From Teichococcus aestuarii (lineage in GTDB: Bacteria > Pseudomonadota > Alphaproteobacteria > Acetobacterales > Acetobacteraceae), in the NCBI RefSeq assembly GCF_003116135.1, contig NZ_PDOA01000004.1, forward strand, positions 1-64,000: a stretch of 64,000 nt of DNA, given 5' to 3'. Positions 7,661 to 16,610 of the stretch are shown in pieces. Position 1 is the first letter of the stretch. Every line of letters starts with the position of its first letter. Below the pieces are notes generated by a model. That model saw nothing but the letters and a program-made list of their open reading frames with translations. It ran no database searches and was not told the DNA's origin. A program made the position numbers and the translations under genes.

Positions 7661-8533
7661 CTACCGGCTGCCCTGGCGCGTGATGGTGATGGCGCTGCCC
7701 ACGATCAGCGCGGCCCCGGCCAGCAGCCAGCCATCGACCGCCTCGGCGAAGAGCAGCGCCCCGGCGAACGCGGCGAAGACCAGCCGCACATAGGAGAGCG
7801 GCGCCACCACCGAGGCATCGGCCAGGCGCAGGGCGCTGATCCACAGATGCATCCCCGCAGGACCCAGCAGCCCGGCGCCCGCCAGCAGCAGGAAGTTGGT
7901 CCAGCCCGGCCAGGCGAGGCCGGGCAGGGCGAGGGGCAGCGTGCCGGCGGTGGCGATCAGGCCGATATAGAGCATGATCGTCTCGGTCCGCTCGGTGCGG
8001 GCGAGCGCCTTGGTGGTCAGCACGATGCCGGCGCCGCCCAGCGCCGAGCCGAGCGAGGCCGCCAGCGGCCAGTCCAGCGGCAGCACGCCCGGCCGCACCA
8101 CCAGCAGCACGCCGAGGAAGCCCACCAGCGTCGCCATCCAGCGCCGGCGGCCGACGCGCTCGCGCAGCAGCGGCCCGGCCAGCGCGGTGACGAACAGCAC
8201 CGAGGTGAAGGAGAGCACCGTGGCGGTGGCCAGCGGCAGCCGCGCGAAGCCCACATAGTAGAGCCCCCAGCTGACGAAGCTGAGCACCCCGCGCAGCGCC
8301 TGCATCGCGGGCTGGCGGGTGCGGAGCAGCCCCATCCCCTCCCGCCCCCAGGCGGGCAGCACCCAGGCGGGCAGCACCCAGGCGATCTGCCCCAGGGTGC
8401 GCGCCAGCAGGATGGTGGCGACGGGCACCTCCGTCAGGCACTTCACCAGCACCGTCTCGAGGTTGAAGACGAAGGCGGCGAGGGTGGTGAGCAGCGCGGC
8501 GCGCAGCAGCGGCGAGGGCGGGGCGGCGGTCAC
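7661..8533 (-). CDS. EamA/DMT-family transporter (second of a tandem pair)
   Basis: This 290-residue inner membrane protein has about ten hydrophobic segments and two EamA repeats, as in RhaT/YdcZ-type drug/metabolite exporters. The motif SFTSVLFVTALAGPLLRERVG marks the end of the first repeat. The GTG start at 8533 overlaps the TGA of the upstream paralogue (GTGA), so the two are translationally coupled. A 15-bp direct repeat at 8351-8380 gives the tandem peptide WVLPAWVLPAW in an early loop or helix. Substrate is unknown. Confidence 0.85.
   Translation of the reverse strand: MTAAPPSPLLRAALLTTLAAFVFNLETVLVKCLTEVPVATILLARTLGQIAWVLPAWVLPAWGREGMGLLRTRQPAMQALRGVLSFVSWGLYYVGFARLPLATATVLSFTSVLFVTALAGPLLRERVGRRRWMATLVGFLGVLLVVRPGVLPLDWPLAASLGSALGGAGIVLTTKALARTERTETIMLYIGLIATAGTLPLALPGLAWPGWTNFLLLAGAGLLGPAGMHLWISALRLADASVVAPLSYVRLVFAAFAGALLFAEAVDGWLLAGAALIVGSAITITRQGSR
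8351..8380. repeat. 15-bp in-frame direct repeat inside the EamA gene
   Basis: Two exact copies of GGCGGGCAGCACCCA stand in tandem, with a further partial copy. In the gene read on the minus strand this duplicates five residues (WVLPA). The EamA paralogue at 8530-9402 does not carry it, so it looks like a lineage-specific slippage product. Confidence 0.7.
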
Positions 8534-9402
8534 CGGCGGCGGGCCTCGGCCAGGCTCACCAGCAGGGCGCCGGCCAGCACCACGGCGGCGCCGGCCCAGG
8601 CCATGCCGTCCGGCGCCTCGGCGTAGAGCAGCCAGCCGAGGCCGGCCAGCACCGGCAGCCGCAGATACTGGAAGGGCGCCACGGCCGAGGCCTCGCCGGC
8701 GCGGAAGGCCTCGGTGGTCAGCCACAGGATGCCCGGCGTCACCACCGCCAGCAGCCCCAGCCCGAGCAGGTCCACCCCCCCGAGCGGCCGCCACTGCCAC
8801 AGCGCCAGCGGCAGGATCCCGAGCGAGGTGATGATGCCGACCCAGCCGATGATGGTGAGCGTGCCCTCGGTGCGCGTCAGCATGCGGGAGGAGAGGGTGA
8901 TGCCGCACCATGTCAGCGCCGCCACCAGCGCCACCGCCACGCCGGGCAGCGAGGTCTCCGCCCCCGCCCCCTCCCAGGGCCGCAGCATCACCGCGATGCC
9001 GGCCAGCCCCACCAGCGTGCCGGCCCAGCGCGCCGCGCCCACCCGCTCGCGCAGCACGGGGCCGGCCAGCAGGGTGGTGAACATGACGTTGGTGAAGGAG
9101 AGCACCGTGGCGGTGGCGAGGTTGAGCAGCGTCAGCGAGACGTAGTAGAGCCCCCAGGTGAGCAGGGAGCAGACGCCGCGCAGCGCGTGCAGCGCCGGCT
9201 TCGCCGTGCGCAGCACGCCGGGGCCGGCCGCCAGCAGCGCCGGCGCCACCCAGACGACCTGACCCAGGCAGCGGAACAGCAGTTGCGTGGAGAGGGGGAT
9301 GCCGCGGGCGCTGAGCCAGCGGATCATCAATGCCTCATAGGCGAAGAGCAGTGCCGCGCCGGCCATCAGGGCGGCGCCGCGCAAATTGCCGGGCAGGGTC
9401 AT
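8530..9402 (-). CDS. EamA/DMT-family transporter (first of a tandem pair)
   Basis: The 290-residue product is a ten-helix inner membrane transporter with two EamA repeats. Signature stretches are ALRGVCSLLTWGLYYVSL, LSFTNVMFTTLLAGPVLRER and VAPFQYLRLPVLAGLGWLLY. It is the same length as its downstream neighbour and matches it motif by motif, which points to a tandem duplication. The start at 9402 follows directly from the cytoplasmic leader MTLPGNLRGAALMAG. Upstream lie 174 bp of non-coding DNA separating it from a divergent PanE-like gene, probably holding both promoters. Confidence 0.85.
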   Translation of the reverse strand: MTLPGNLRGAALMAGAALLFAYEALMIRWLSARGIPLSTQLLFRCLGQVVWVAPALLAAGPGVLRTAKPALHALRGVCSLLTWGLYYVSLTLLNLATATVLSFTNVMFTTLLAGPVLRERVGAARWAGTLVGLAGIAVMLRPWEGAGAETSLPGVAVALVAALTWCGITLSSRMLTRTEGTLTIIGWVGIITSLGILPLALWQWRPLGGVDLLGLGLLAVVTPGILWLTTEAFRAGEASAVAPFQYLRLPVLAGLGWLLYAEAPDGMAWAGAAVVLAGALLVSLAEARRR

Positions 9403-9576
9403 TCCACGCGCCACAATGCCCGCGGGCGGCGGCGGCCAAAAGGGGCGGGGCGCGGGAATCTCCGCCCCCCCCGCACCCCGGCGCCCCGGGGCGGCCGCTC
9501 CGGCGCGCGGGGCGGATTGACGCCTCCCCCCGCCGCGCCCAGCCTTCCGCCCCGCATCGAGAGAGGAATCGGCGGC

Positions 9577-10632
9577 ATGGTCCTGAAGCAGGAGAGCGCG
9601 GCGGCGGAGGGGATGGCGGGGCCGATCCTGGTCTGGGGCGCGGGCGCCATCGGCGGCACGGTGGGGGCCGCGCTGGTGCGCGCCGGCCATGCCGTGGTGT
9701 TCGTCGACATCGAGGCCGAGCACGTCGCCGCCATCCGCGACCCGGCGCGGGGCCTGGCCATCGAGGGGCCGCTGGAGAACTACACCATCCACGCCCCCGC
9801 CTTCACGCCGGAGGCGCTGCGCGGCCGCTACGCCCGCGTGCTGCTCTGCGTGAAGGCGCAGCACACCGAGGCCGCCGCCCGCGCCCTGCTGCCGCACATG
9901 GCGGAGGAGGGCTACGTGGTCTCCCTGCAGAACGGGCTGTGCGAGCCGATCATCGCTGGCGTGGTGGGAGAGGCGCGCACCGTCGGCGCCTTCGTCAACT
10001 TCAGCGCCGACTGGCTGGCGCCGGGCAAGGTCCTCTATGGCGGGCGCGGCGCGGTGGTGCTGGGCGAGCTGGACGGCAGCGAGAGCGCGCGGCTGGAATC
10101 GCTGCACCGGCTGCTGCGCCTGTTCGAGCCGGATGCCATCACCACGCCGAACCTTGCCGGCTATCTCTGGGGCAAGCTCGGCTATGGCGCGCTGCTGTTT
10201 GCCCAGGCGGTGGGGGAGAAGGGCATCGCCGACTGCCTGGAGCGGCCCGAGCTGCTGCCGATGTGGCGGGCGCTGGGCGGCGAGGTGATGCGCGTGGCCG
10301 CGGCCGAGGGCGTGGTGCCGCGCGGCTTCAACGGCTTCGAGCCGCATGCCTTCGCCCCCGGTGGAACCGAGGCGGAGGCGCGCGCCAGCGTCGCGGCGAT
10401 GGTCGCCTTCAACCGGCCCAACGCCAAGACCCATTCCGGCATCTGGCGCGACCTGTGGGTGCGCCGCCGCACCACCGAGGTGGATGCGCAGCTCGCCCCC
10501 GTGGCCGAGGCCGGGCGCCGCCACGGCATCCCCACCCCCGCGCTGGACCGGCTGATCGGCCAGATCCACGAATGCGAGCGCGGCACCCGCGCCATGGACG
10601 ACGCCAACCTGACGGAGATGCTGCCGGCATGA
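9577..10632 (+). CDS. ketopantoate reductase family (PanE/ApbA-like) oxidoreductase
   Basis: The 351-residue product has an N-terminal Rossmann fold with GAGAIGGTVGAALVRAGH near residue 21, followed by VKAQHTE and a C-terminal ApbA domain with the conserved lysine segment LWGKLGYGALL. True PanE is near 300 residues; this one is longer and has an unusual insert (PHAFAPGG and FNRPNAKTHSGIWRDL), typical of PanE paralogues that act on other 2-oxo acids. It is translationally coupled (ATGA) to the SDR gene after it, so the pair probably interconverts one hydroxy/oxo-acid substrate. A role in pantothenate synthesis is possible but not favoured. Confidence 0.82.
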   Translation: MVLKQESAAAEGMAGPILVWGAGAIGGTVGAALVRAGHAVVFVDIEAEHVAAIRDPARGLAIEGPLENYTIHAPAFTPEALRGRYARVLLCVKAQHTEAAARALLPHMAEEGYVVSLQNGLCEPIIAGVVGEARTVGAFVNFSADWLAPGKVLYGGRGAVVLGELDGSESARLESLHRLLRLFEPDAITTPNLAGYLWGKLGYGALLFAQAVGEKGIADCLERPELLPMWRALGGEVMRVAAAEGVVPRGFNGFEPHAFAPGGTEAEARASVAAMVAFNRPNAKTHSGIWRDLWVRRRTTEVDAQLAPVAEAGRRHGIPTPALDRLIGQIHECERGTRAMDDANLTEMLPA

Positions 10633-11384
10633 ACATCCGCTTCGACAATGTGGTGGTCGCCGTCACCGGCGGCGGGCACGGCTTCGGCCGCGTCATCGCG
10701 CGGGATTTCGCGGCGATGGGCGCGCGCGTCTTCGCCTGCGACCTCTCGGCCGCGGAGCTGGCCGAGACGGCGGGCGAGAGCGGCATCCGCACCGAGGCCT
10801 TCGACCTCACCGCCCCCGGCGCGGCGCGGGGCTGGATCGGCCGCGTGGTGGCCGAGGCGGGTGCGCCGGTCGGCGTGCTGGTGGCCAATGCGGGCGGCGT
10901 GCGCGGCCAGGTGATGCGCCCGGTGGACGAGGTGCCGGAAGCCGACTGGCACGCCATCTTCGACATCAACCTGCATGCCTGCTTCAACCTCTGCGCCGCC
11001 GCCGCGCCGGGCATGAAGCAGGCGGGGCGCGGCGCCATCGTCACCATCTCCTCCGGCGCCGGGCTGCAGCGCAGCCTGACCGGCATCCAGGCCTACTGCT
11101 CGGCCAAGCACGGGCTGGTGGGGCTGACGCGGCAGCTGGCGCATGAGCTCGGGCCGCACGGCATCCGGGTGAACTCGGTGGCGCCGGGCTTCATCCCCTC
11201 CAACCCCGCCTCCATCGCGCAGTTCGAGAGCTACGGCGCCGAGGGGCAGCAGCGGCTGGTGGAGGGCATCGCGCTGCGCCGGCTCGGCGAGGCGCAGGAC
11301 ATCGCCGACGCCGTCACCTTCCTGGCCAGCGACCGCGCCAAGTGGATCAGCGGCCAGATCCTCAGCGTGGACGGGGGAAAATGA
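10629..11384 (+). CDS. short-chain dehydrogenase/reductase (SDR)
   Basis: The 251-residue classical SDR has the cofactor motif TGGGHGFG at 13-20, NAGG, the catalytic YCSAK, and the C-terminal segment VDGGK. It shares a 4-bp ATGA overlap with the PanE-like gene upstream and another with the membrane protein gene downstream. Members with this end (LGEAQDIADAVTFLASDRAKWISGQ) are FabG-like and reduce or oxidise hydroxyl groups with NAD(P). The substrate is not evident. Confidence 0.88.
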   Translation: MNIRFDNVVVAVTGGGHGFGRVIARDFAAMGARVFACDLSAAELAETAGESGIRTEAFDLTAPGAARGWIGRVVAEAGAPVGVLVANAGGVRGQVMRPVDEVPEADWHAIFDINLHACFNLCAAAAPGMKQAGRGAIVTISSGAGLQRSLTGIQAYCSAKHGLVGLTRQLAHELGPHGIRVNSVAPGFIPSNPASIAQFESYGAEGQQRLVEGIALRRLGEAQDIADAVTFLASDRAKWISGQILSVDGGK

Positions 11385-12016
11385 AGAAGGCCCGCCTGGC
11401 GCTGTACGCCGGCGGCACGCTGGCGGTGGCCTGGCTCGGGCTGGTGTGGCTGGAGGCGAGCGGGCCGTATCTGCTGCCCCGGTCGGTGCTGGGCGGGATC
11501 GGCATGCTGGCCTACGCCGCCGTCGCCGTTGCGCTCTGCTGCTGGGCGGCGGTGCGGGGCGGATGGCATTGGGCGGCGGCCCTGGCCGGGGTTCCGATGG
11601 TGCTCCTCGTGGGCCTGGTCATGGTGGGGCTGGTGGAGCTGTTCACCGCGCGCGCGGTGCTGGCCGAGGTCACGCTGCCCGATGGCCGCCGCCTGCGGCT
11701 GACCCAGGAGCCGGTGCCCACGGACACGGTGTATGGGCTGTGGCAACCGGATGGCCTCCGCTGGCGGCGGGCCCTGCCGGAGATGGCGCTCGGCTATTCG
11801 GAGGATGGCCGGTTCACGGAGGAACCCGGCCTGGCGCTGTCGCCGGACAGGCAATTCCTGGCGGTGCGGCGCGGCGGGTTCTGGATGGACTGCATCCGCG
11901 TCGCTCCGGTGCTGGAGACATGCTCCCCTCCGGCCATAAGCTGGCAGTCGCCCGCCGCCGCATTCGCCGCCCGCTCGCGGCGGATCGCGGCGCTGGCCGG
12001 CCTGCCCGCCGAATGA
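11381..12016 (+). CDS. membrane protein of unknown function
   Basis: No family is recognised. The first 95 residues contain three hydrophobic segments (near 7-27, 38-60 and 68-90), and the remaining 115 form a soluble domain with TLPDGRRLRLTQE, LWQPDGLRWRRALPEM and LALSPDRQFLAVRRGG, which read like beta-strand repeats. Cysteines at CIRVAPVLETC could form a disulfide if the domain is periplasmic. The ATG at 11381 overlaps the SDR stop, so it is the third gene of that operon. Confidence 0.65.
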   Translation: MKKARLALYAGGTLAVAWLGLVWLEASGPYLLPRSVLGGIGMLAYAAVAVALCCWAAVRGGWHWAAALAGVPMVLLVGLVMVGLVELFTARAVLAEVTLPDGRRLRLTQEPVPTDTVYGLWQPDGLRWRRALPEMALGYSEDGRFTEEPGLALSPDRQFLAVRRGGFWMDCIRVAPVLETCSPPAISWQSPAAAFAARSRRIAALAGLPAE

Positions 12017-12035
12017 AGGGCAGGCCGCCCGCGCC

Positions 12036-12383
12036 TCAGCAGCCGCGCGCCGGCGGCGTTTCGCGCTGGCGGTGCAGCACCATGCCGCCATGGTGCAGCA
12101 CACCGTCGATGAAATCGCCATCGGCGGTGAAGCCGGTGTCGTCCCAGTATTCGATGTGGCTGCCGGCCACCGCGTAGCGGCCCTTGTAGGCGCATTCGCG
12201 CCCGCCACGGGCTTCCTCGTAGCGCCCGTTGGGCAGCAGGTGGTGGCGTATGCGGCCATCCGCCGTCACCCACATTCCGGCATAGGGGTGGGTGGCGGCT
12301 GTCTCGGCCGCCTCGGCGGGGGCGCCGGCCAGCATCGACAGCAGGGGGGCAGCCAGCAGGGGGAGGGCGCGGGCGATGGTCAT
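12036..12383 (-). CDS. exported Atu4866-domain protein
   Basis: The 115-residue product has a signal peptide (cleavage near AEAAE at 22-27) and a compact domain with HPYAGMWVTADGRIRHHLLP, NGRYEEARGGRECAYKGRY and WDDTGFTADGDF. This pattern matches the small Atu4866-type proteins of rhizobia and relatives, whose structure is a lipocalin-like barrel and whose function is not known. The ATG at 12383 is chosen because it puts the signal sequence first. It lies just behind the SDR gene on the same strand, 22 bp away, and may be co-transcribed. Confidence 0.75.
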   Translation of the reverse strand: MTIARALPLLAAPLLSMLAGAPAEAAETAATHPYAGMWVTADGRIRHHLLPNGRYEEARGGRECAYKGRYAVAGSHIEYWDDTGFTADGDFIDGVLHHGGMVLHRQRETPPARGC

Positions 12384-12405
12384 GGCTTTGTTCCTTCCTC
12401 CGGTC

Positions 12406-13134
12406 TCAGCCACGGGCGGCGGTGGGGCGGATGACGATCTCGCTGACATCCACATCCGCCGGCTGCGCGATGGCGTAGCGCACGGCGCGGGCGATGGCGT
12501 CGGGCTTCAGGGCGATGGCGCGGTAGTCGCGCATCATCGCCGCCGCGGCGGGGTCGGTGATGGTGGCGGCGAGGTCGCTCTCCACCACGCCGGGGTGGAT
12601 GCAGGTGACGCGCAGCGCGTCATGCTCCTGCCGCAGCCCGTCCGAGAGGGCGCGCACGGCGAATTTCGTGGCGCAGTACACCGCCGCCGTCGGCACCACC
12701 GAGAGCGCGCCGATCGAGGCGATGTTGACGATGTGCCCGGCGCGGCGCGCGCTCATCTCCGGCAGCACGGCGGCGATGCCGTTGAGCACGCCCTTGATGT
12801 TCACCTCCACCATGCGGTCCCACTCATCGACCTTCATCGCGGCCATGGGCGAGAGCGGCATGATGCCGGCATTGTTGACCATCACGTCGACCGGCCCCCA
12901 GGCTTCGGCCGCAGCCTCGGCCAGGGCGCGGACATCCTCGCGCCGCGTCACGTCCGCCGGCCGCGCCAGGGCGGTGTGGCCCGCCGCGCGCAGCGCCGCC
13001 ACGATGGCCTCCAGCCGCTCCGTCCGGCGGGCGCCGAGCATCACCCGCGCGCCGGCGCCGGCCAGCTCTCGGGCGATGGCCTCGCCGATCCCGCCCGAGG
13101 CGCCGGTGACCACCACAACCTTTCCGTCCAGCAT
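12406..13134 (-). CDS. SDR family oxidoreductase, YdfG/clavaldehyde-reductase-like
   Basis: This 242-residue classical SDR has TGASGGIG at 10-17, NNAGIMPLSPM, a catalytic Ser in NIASIGAL and YCATK. The motif VNNAGIMPLSPMAALKVDEWDRMV-like is typical of a large group of NADP-dependent oxidoreductases with broad carbonyl substrates. It is divergent from a LysR regulator (13235), which is the usual arrangement for a regulator controlling the neighbouring enzyme. A 100-bp gap separates them and must hold both promoters. Confidence 0.9.
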   Translation of the reverse strand: MLDGKVVVVTGASGGIGEAIARELAGAGARVMLGARRTERLEAIVAALRAAGHTALARPADVTRREDVRALAEAAAEAWGPVDVMVNNAGIMPLSPMAAMKVDEWDRMVEVNIKGVLNGIAAVLPEMSARRAGHIVNIASIGALSVVPTAAVYCATKFAVRALSDGLRQEHDALRVTCIHPGVVESDLAATITDPAAAAMMRDYRAIALKPDAIARAVRYAIAQPADVDVSEIVIRPTAARG

Positions 13135-13234
13135 CGTCCTCTCCTTCGCTTCCGGAACGGGGGTGAGGCTAGGGAGGCTGGACCGGTGGCGGAATTCGCC
13201 TATTGCTGCATGCGCCGGTAAGCAGGGATTACCA

Positions 13235-14122
13235 ATGACGCCCGACCTCAAGGCCCTGCCCGCCTTCCTCGCCGTTGCGGAGACGCGCAGCTTCCGCGCC
13301 GCCGCCGAGCGGCTCGGCGTCACCCGCCCGGCGGTCAGCCAGGCGATCGGCGGGCTGGAGGCGGATCTCGGCCAGGCGCTGTTCCGCCGCACCACCCGCA
13401 GCGTCAGCCTGACCGAGGCGGGGGAGGCGCTGCACCGCGCCGTGGCGCCGGCCATGGCCGAGATCGGCACCGCGCTGCGCACCGCGCGGGACCGGGAGAC
13501 GCGGCCGGGCGGCCAGCTCCGCCTCGCCGTCTCCTCCATCGCCGAGGAATTCCTGGCCGGGCCGATGCTGGCCGCCTACGCCGCCGCCTGCCCCGGCGTG
13601 CAGATCGACATCACCGTGACCGACGAGGAGCACGACATCGTCGCCGGGGGCTTCGATGCCGGGGTGCGGCTGGGCGAGGTGATCGAGCAGGACATGGTCG
13701 CCATCCCCGTCTCCGGCCCGCAGCGGCAGCTCGCCGTCTGCGCGCCGGCCTATCTGGCGCGGGCGGGGCGGCCGGCGCATCCGCGCGAGCTGGCGCGGCA
13801 CCGCTGCATCGGCTGGCGGCCGGCGCCGGGCGTCGCGCCCTATCGCTGGGAATTCGCCGAGGGGGGGCGGGATTTCGCCGTGGCGGTGCAGCCGGAGATC
13901 ACCACCAACGAGATGGGGCTGATGATCCGGCTGGCCCTCGCCGGGGCGGGCATCACCTTCGGCATGGCGGAGAGCTTCCGCCCCCATCTCGAGCGCGGCG
14001 CGCTGGTGCCGGTGCTGGAGGAATTCTGCCCGCGCTTCCCGGGCTTCTACCTCTACTTTCCCAGCCGGCGGAACCTGGCGCCGAAGCTGCGGGCGCTGGT
14101 GGATCTCCTCCGCGCCCGCTGA
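13235..14122 (+). CDS. LysR-family transcriptional regulator
   Basis: The 295-residue protein has an N-terminal winged helix-turn-helix (FLAVAETRSFRAAAERLGVT, RPAVSQAIGGLEADLGQALF, RRTTRSVSLTEAG) followed by a periplasmic-binding-like effector domain from about residue 90. It is divergent from the SDR gene and most likely controls it. The C-terminal stretch FPGFYLYFPSRRNLAPKLRAL is typical of the GbpR/DmlR-like subgroup. The start at 13235 places the HTH at the usual distance from the N-terminus. Confidence 0.93.
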   Translation: MTPDLKALPAFLAVAETRSFRAAAERLGVTRPAVSQAIGGLEADLGQALFRRTTRSVSLTEAGEALHRAVAPAMAEIGTALRTARDRETRPGGQLRLAVSSIAEEFLAGPMLAAYAAACPGVQIDITVTDEEHDIVAGGFDAGVRLGEVIEQDMVAIPVSGPQRQLAVCAPAYLARAGRPAHPRELARHRCIGWRPAPGVAPYRWEFAEGGRDFAVAVQPEITTNEMGLMIRLALAGAGITFGMAESFRPHLERGALVPVLEEFCPRFPGFYLYFPSRRNLAPKLRALVDLLRAR

Positions 14123-14144
14123 GGCTCCCGCCGAACGCTGGCGC

Positions 14145-15152
14145 TCAGTCCGCCGTGGCGCCGCTGGCGCGCACCAGCGGCACCCAGAGATCCAGCTCGC
14201 TCCGCAGGAAGGCGGCGAAATCCTCCGGCGTGCCCTTCTCGATCGGCGGCAGCTCCATCTCCCGCAGCCGCTGCGCGGTGGCCGGCTCGGTGACGGCGGC
14301 GCGCACCGCCGCGTTCATCCGTGCCACGATGGGCGCGGGCGTGCCGGCGGGGGCGAAGACGCCGAACCAGCTATAGGCCTTGTAGCCGGGCAGCCCGGCC
14401 TCGGCGGCGGCCGGCACCTCGGGCATCAGGGCGGAGTGCTGGTCGGTGGCGATGGCCAAGCAGCGCAGCGCGCCGGCCTTGTGGTGCGGCGCGATCAGCG
14501 CCGGCGTGTCGAAGGCGATGGCGACCTGACCGGCCAGCAGGTCGTTCAGCATCGGCGCGCTGCCGCGATAGGGCACATGCGTGGCCTCGGCGCCGATGGT
14601 GTTGAGGAAGCTCACCGCGGCGATGTGCGCCGAGCCGCCCGCGCCGCCCGTGCCATAGGCGTATTGGCCCGGATTGGCCTTCAGCAGCGCGACCAGCCCG
14701 GCCAGGGTGGTGACGCCGAGCGCCGGATGCACGGTGATGCAGATGGGCACCAGAACGGTGGGCGCGACCGCGACGAAATCCTTCACCGGGTCGTAGGGCA
14801 GCCGCTCGCGGTAGAGGCCCACCGCCAGCACATGGGTGGAGATGGTGCCCATCAGGAAGGTGGAGCCGTCGGCCGGGGCCTTGGCCACGGCGTCGGAGCC
14901 CAGCGTGCCGCCGGCGCCGGCGCGGTTCTCGATGACGACGGGCTGGCCCAGCACCTCCTGCATCCGCGGCGCCAGCAGGCGGGCCGAGACATCGGTGCTG
15001 CCGCCGGCGGCGAAGGGCACCACCATGCGCACCGGGCGGCTGGGCCAGGCGGGCGTGGCCGTCGCCTGGGCGCGGGCGGGGTGCGGGGCGGGAAGCACCG
15101 CAGCCGCCCCCAGGGTGGCGGGCAGCATCAGGGTCGCGCGGCGGGACAGCAT
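14145..15152 (-). CDS. Bug/TctC-family tripartite tricarboxylate receptor
   Basis: The 335-residue protein is a periplasmic solute receptor of the Bug (TctC) family, which is greatly expanded in Bordetella, Roseomonas and related soil bacteria. An export signal with SRRATLML is followed by the family signatures WPSRPVRMVVPFAAGGSTDV, GQPVVIENRAGAGG and THVPYRGSAPMLNDLLAGQV. No TctA/TctB membrane genes are adjacent. It is 131 bp downstream of the M20 carboxypeptidase on the same strand, so the ligand may be related to that enzyme's substrate or product. Confidence 0.92.
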   Translation of the reverse strand: MLSRRATLMLPATLGAAAVLPAPHPARAQATATPAWPSRPVRMVVPFAAGGSTDVSARLLAPRMQEVLGQPVVIENRAGAGGTLGSDAVAKAPADGSTFLMGTISTHVLAVGLYRERLPYDPVKDFVAVAPTVLVPICITVHPALGVTTLAGLVALLKANPGQYAYGTGGAGGSAHIAAVSFLNTIGAEATHVPYRGSAPMLNDLLAGQVAIAFDTPALIAPHHKAGALRCLAIATDQHSALMPEVPAAAEAGLPGYKAYSWFGVFAPAGTPAPIVARMNAAVRAAVTEPATAQRLREMELPPIEKGTPEDFAAFLRSELDLWVPLVRASGATAD

Positions 15153-15283
15153 CGGGGCGGGTTCCGGTGTGGGGAAGCGCGGATGCTGCGGCGCGGCAAG
15201 GCAGGCGTCAACGGGGCGGAGTCGGCGGGGCGGCCGCCGCGTGCCGCCGCTTGCCCCCCTGTCGGCCCCGCGCCCGGCCGGCC

Positions 15284-16453
15284 TCAGACGCTGGCCAGCA
15301 GCCCGGCGAAGAGCCGCGCGCGCGGCACCAGGCTGTCGATCAGCAGGTGCTCCTGCAGGGTGTGGATGCCCGCCCCCTGCACGCCCAGCCCGTCCAGCGT
15401 GGGGATGCCCATGGCGCCGGTGAAGTTGCCGTCCGAGCCGCCGCCGGCGCTCTGGTGGCTGATGGCGAAGCCGAGCTTGGCCGCCAGCCCCTTCGCCGTG
15501 GCGTAGAGGCCCATGGTGTTGGCATCCGGCTCCCACACCGGGCGGGTCACGCCGCGCCGCACCGCGAGCTGCACGTCGGCGGCGCCGGCGGCGAGGCCGA
15601 GCATCCGCTCCACGGCCTGGTCGAGGTCGGCCTGCCGCTTGGCCATGGTCAGCGCCTCGGCGTCGCAATGGGTGGCCACGCAGTTCACCCAATGCCCGCC
15701 CTGCACCACGCCCACCGAGAAGGTGCAGGCCTCGGTGGTCATCGCCTCGATCGCCAGCACCTGCCGGCACATCTCGCGGATGGCGCTGCGCCCGTCGGAG
15801 AGGGCGGAGCCGGCATGGCTGGGCCGGCCCGTGGTGCGCAGGTTGAAGCGGGCGATGGCGTAGCGGCCCGTCACCACGCCGCCATCGGGGCGGGCGGGCT
15901 CGGGCACCAGCACCACCTCGTGCCGCGCCGCCTCGGCCTCGATCAGGTCGCGCGTCGAGGGGCTGCCGATCTCCTCGTCGCTGGTCAGCAGGAAGGTGAC
16001 GGGGCGGCGCGTGGCGATGCCGGCCTGCACCATCGCGGCCATCGCCTGCAGCGCGATGTAGGTGCCGCCCTTCATGTCGCAGATGCCGGGGCCGAAGGCG
16101 CGCTCGCCCTCGACGCGGTAGGGCAGGGCGCCGAGCGTGCCGACGGGGTGGACGGTGTCGAGATGCGCCAGCACCAGGATGCCGCCCTCCATCTCGCCAT
16201 CCGGGTGCGGGAAGCGGGCGCGCACGCAGTCGCCGAGGCCCATCCGGCCGGGGATGCGCTCGACGCGGGCGCCGAGCAGCGCCAGGTCGCGCGAGGCCAG
16301 CGACATCATGCGGTTGACGGCGGCGGCGTCGAAGGTGGGGCTCTCGCACTCCACCCAGAGGCGCAGCCCCTCCAGCAGCGCGGTGGCCTCGAAGGGCAGG
16401 GCCAGGGCGCGCTGGGCCTCCGGCTGTTCGGTACGGGTCTCGGTGGCGTCCAT
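15284..16453 (-). CDS. M20 family metallopeptidase, glutamate carboxypeptidase-like
   Basis: The 389-residue enzyme fits the CPG2/ArgE-like M20 peptidases that hydrolyse N-acyl amino acids or C-terminal glutamate. Zinc-site segments are all visible: LAHLDTVHP, CDMKGG, the catalytic TSDEEIGS, VPEPARPDG, and the distal AGIHTLQEH. A dimerisation domain with RPSHAG sits in between. No signal peptide is present, so it is cytoplasmic. It is divergent from the TfdA-like and racemase-like genes and is followed by a Bug receptor, suggesting one scavenging locus. Confidence 0.9.
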   Translation of the reverse strand: MDATETRTEQPEAQRALALPFEATALLEGLRLWVECESPTFDAAAVNRMMSLASRDLALLGARVERIPGRMGLGDCVRARFPHPDGEMEGGILVLAHLDTVHPVGTLGALPYRVEGERAFGPGICDMKGGTYIALQAMAAMVQAGIATRRPVTFLLTSDEEIGSPSTRDLIEAEAARHEVVLVPEPARPDGGVVTGRYAIARFNLRTTGRPSHAGSALSDGRSAIREMCRQVLAIEAMTTEACTFSVGVVQGGHWVNCVATHCDAEALTMAKRQADLDQAVERMLGLAAGAADVQLAVRRGVTRPVWEPDANTMGLYATAKGLAAKLGFAISHQSAGGGSDGNFTGAMGIPTLDGLGVQGAGIHTLQEHLLIDSLVPRARLFAGLLASV

Positions 16454-16610
16454 GGCGTTCTTCTCTCCCGGCTGGGTCGGCGCGAAGGGTGGTGCAGCCT
16501 GCGGCGGGGCGGGGGCGGGTGGCAAGGGGGGCGGGCCGGCAAAGCGGCGGCGGGACCCCGCGGAAGCGCGATGATGCATCCCGCGCCGTCCCTGCTAAAC
16601 ATGGCCGCTG

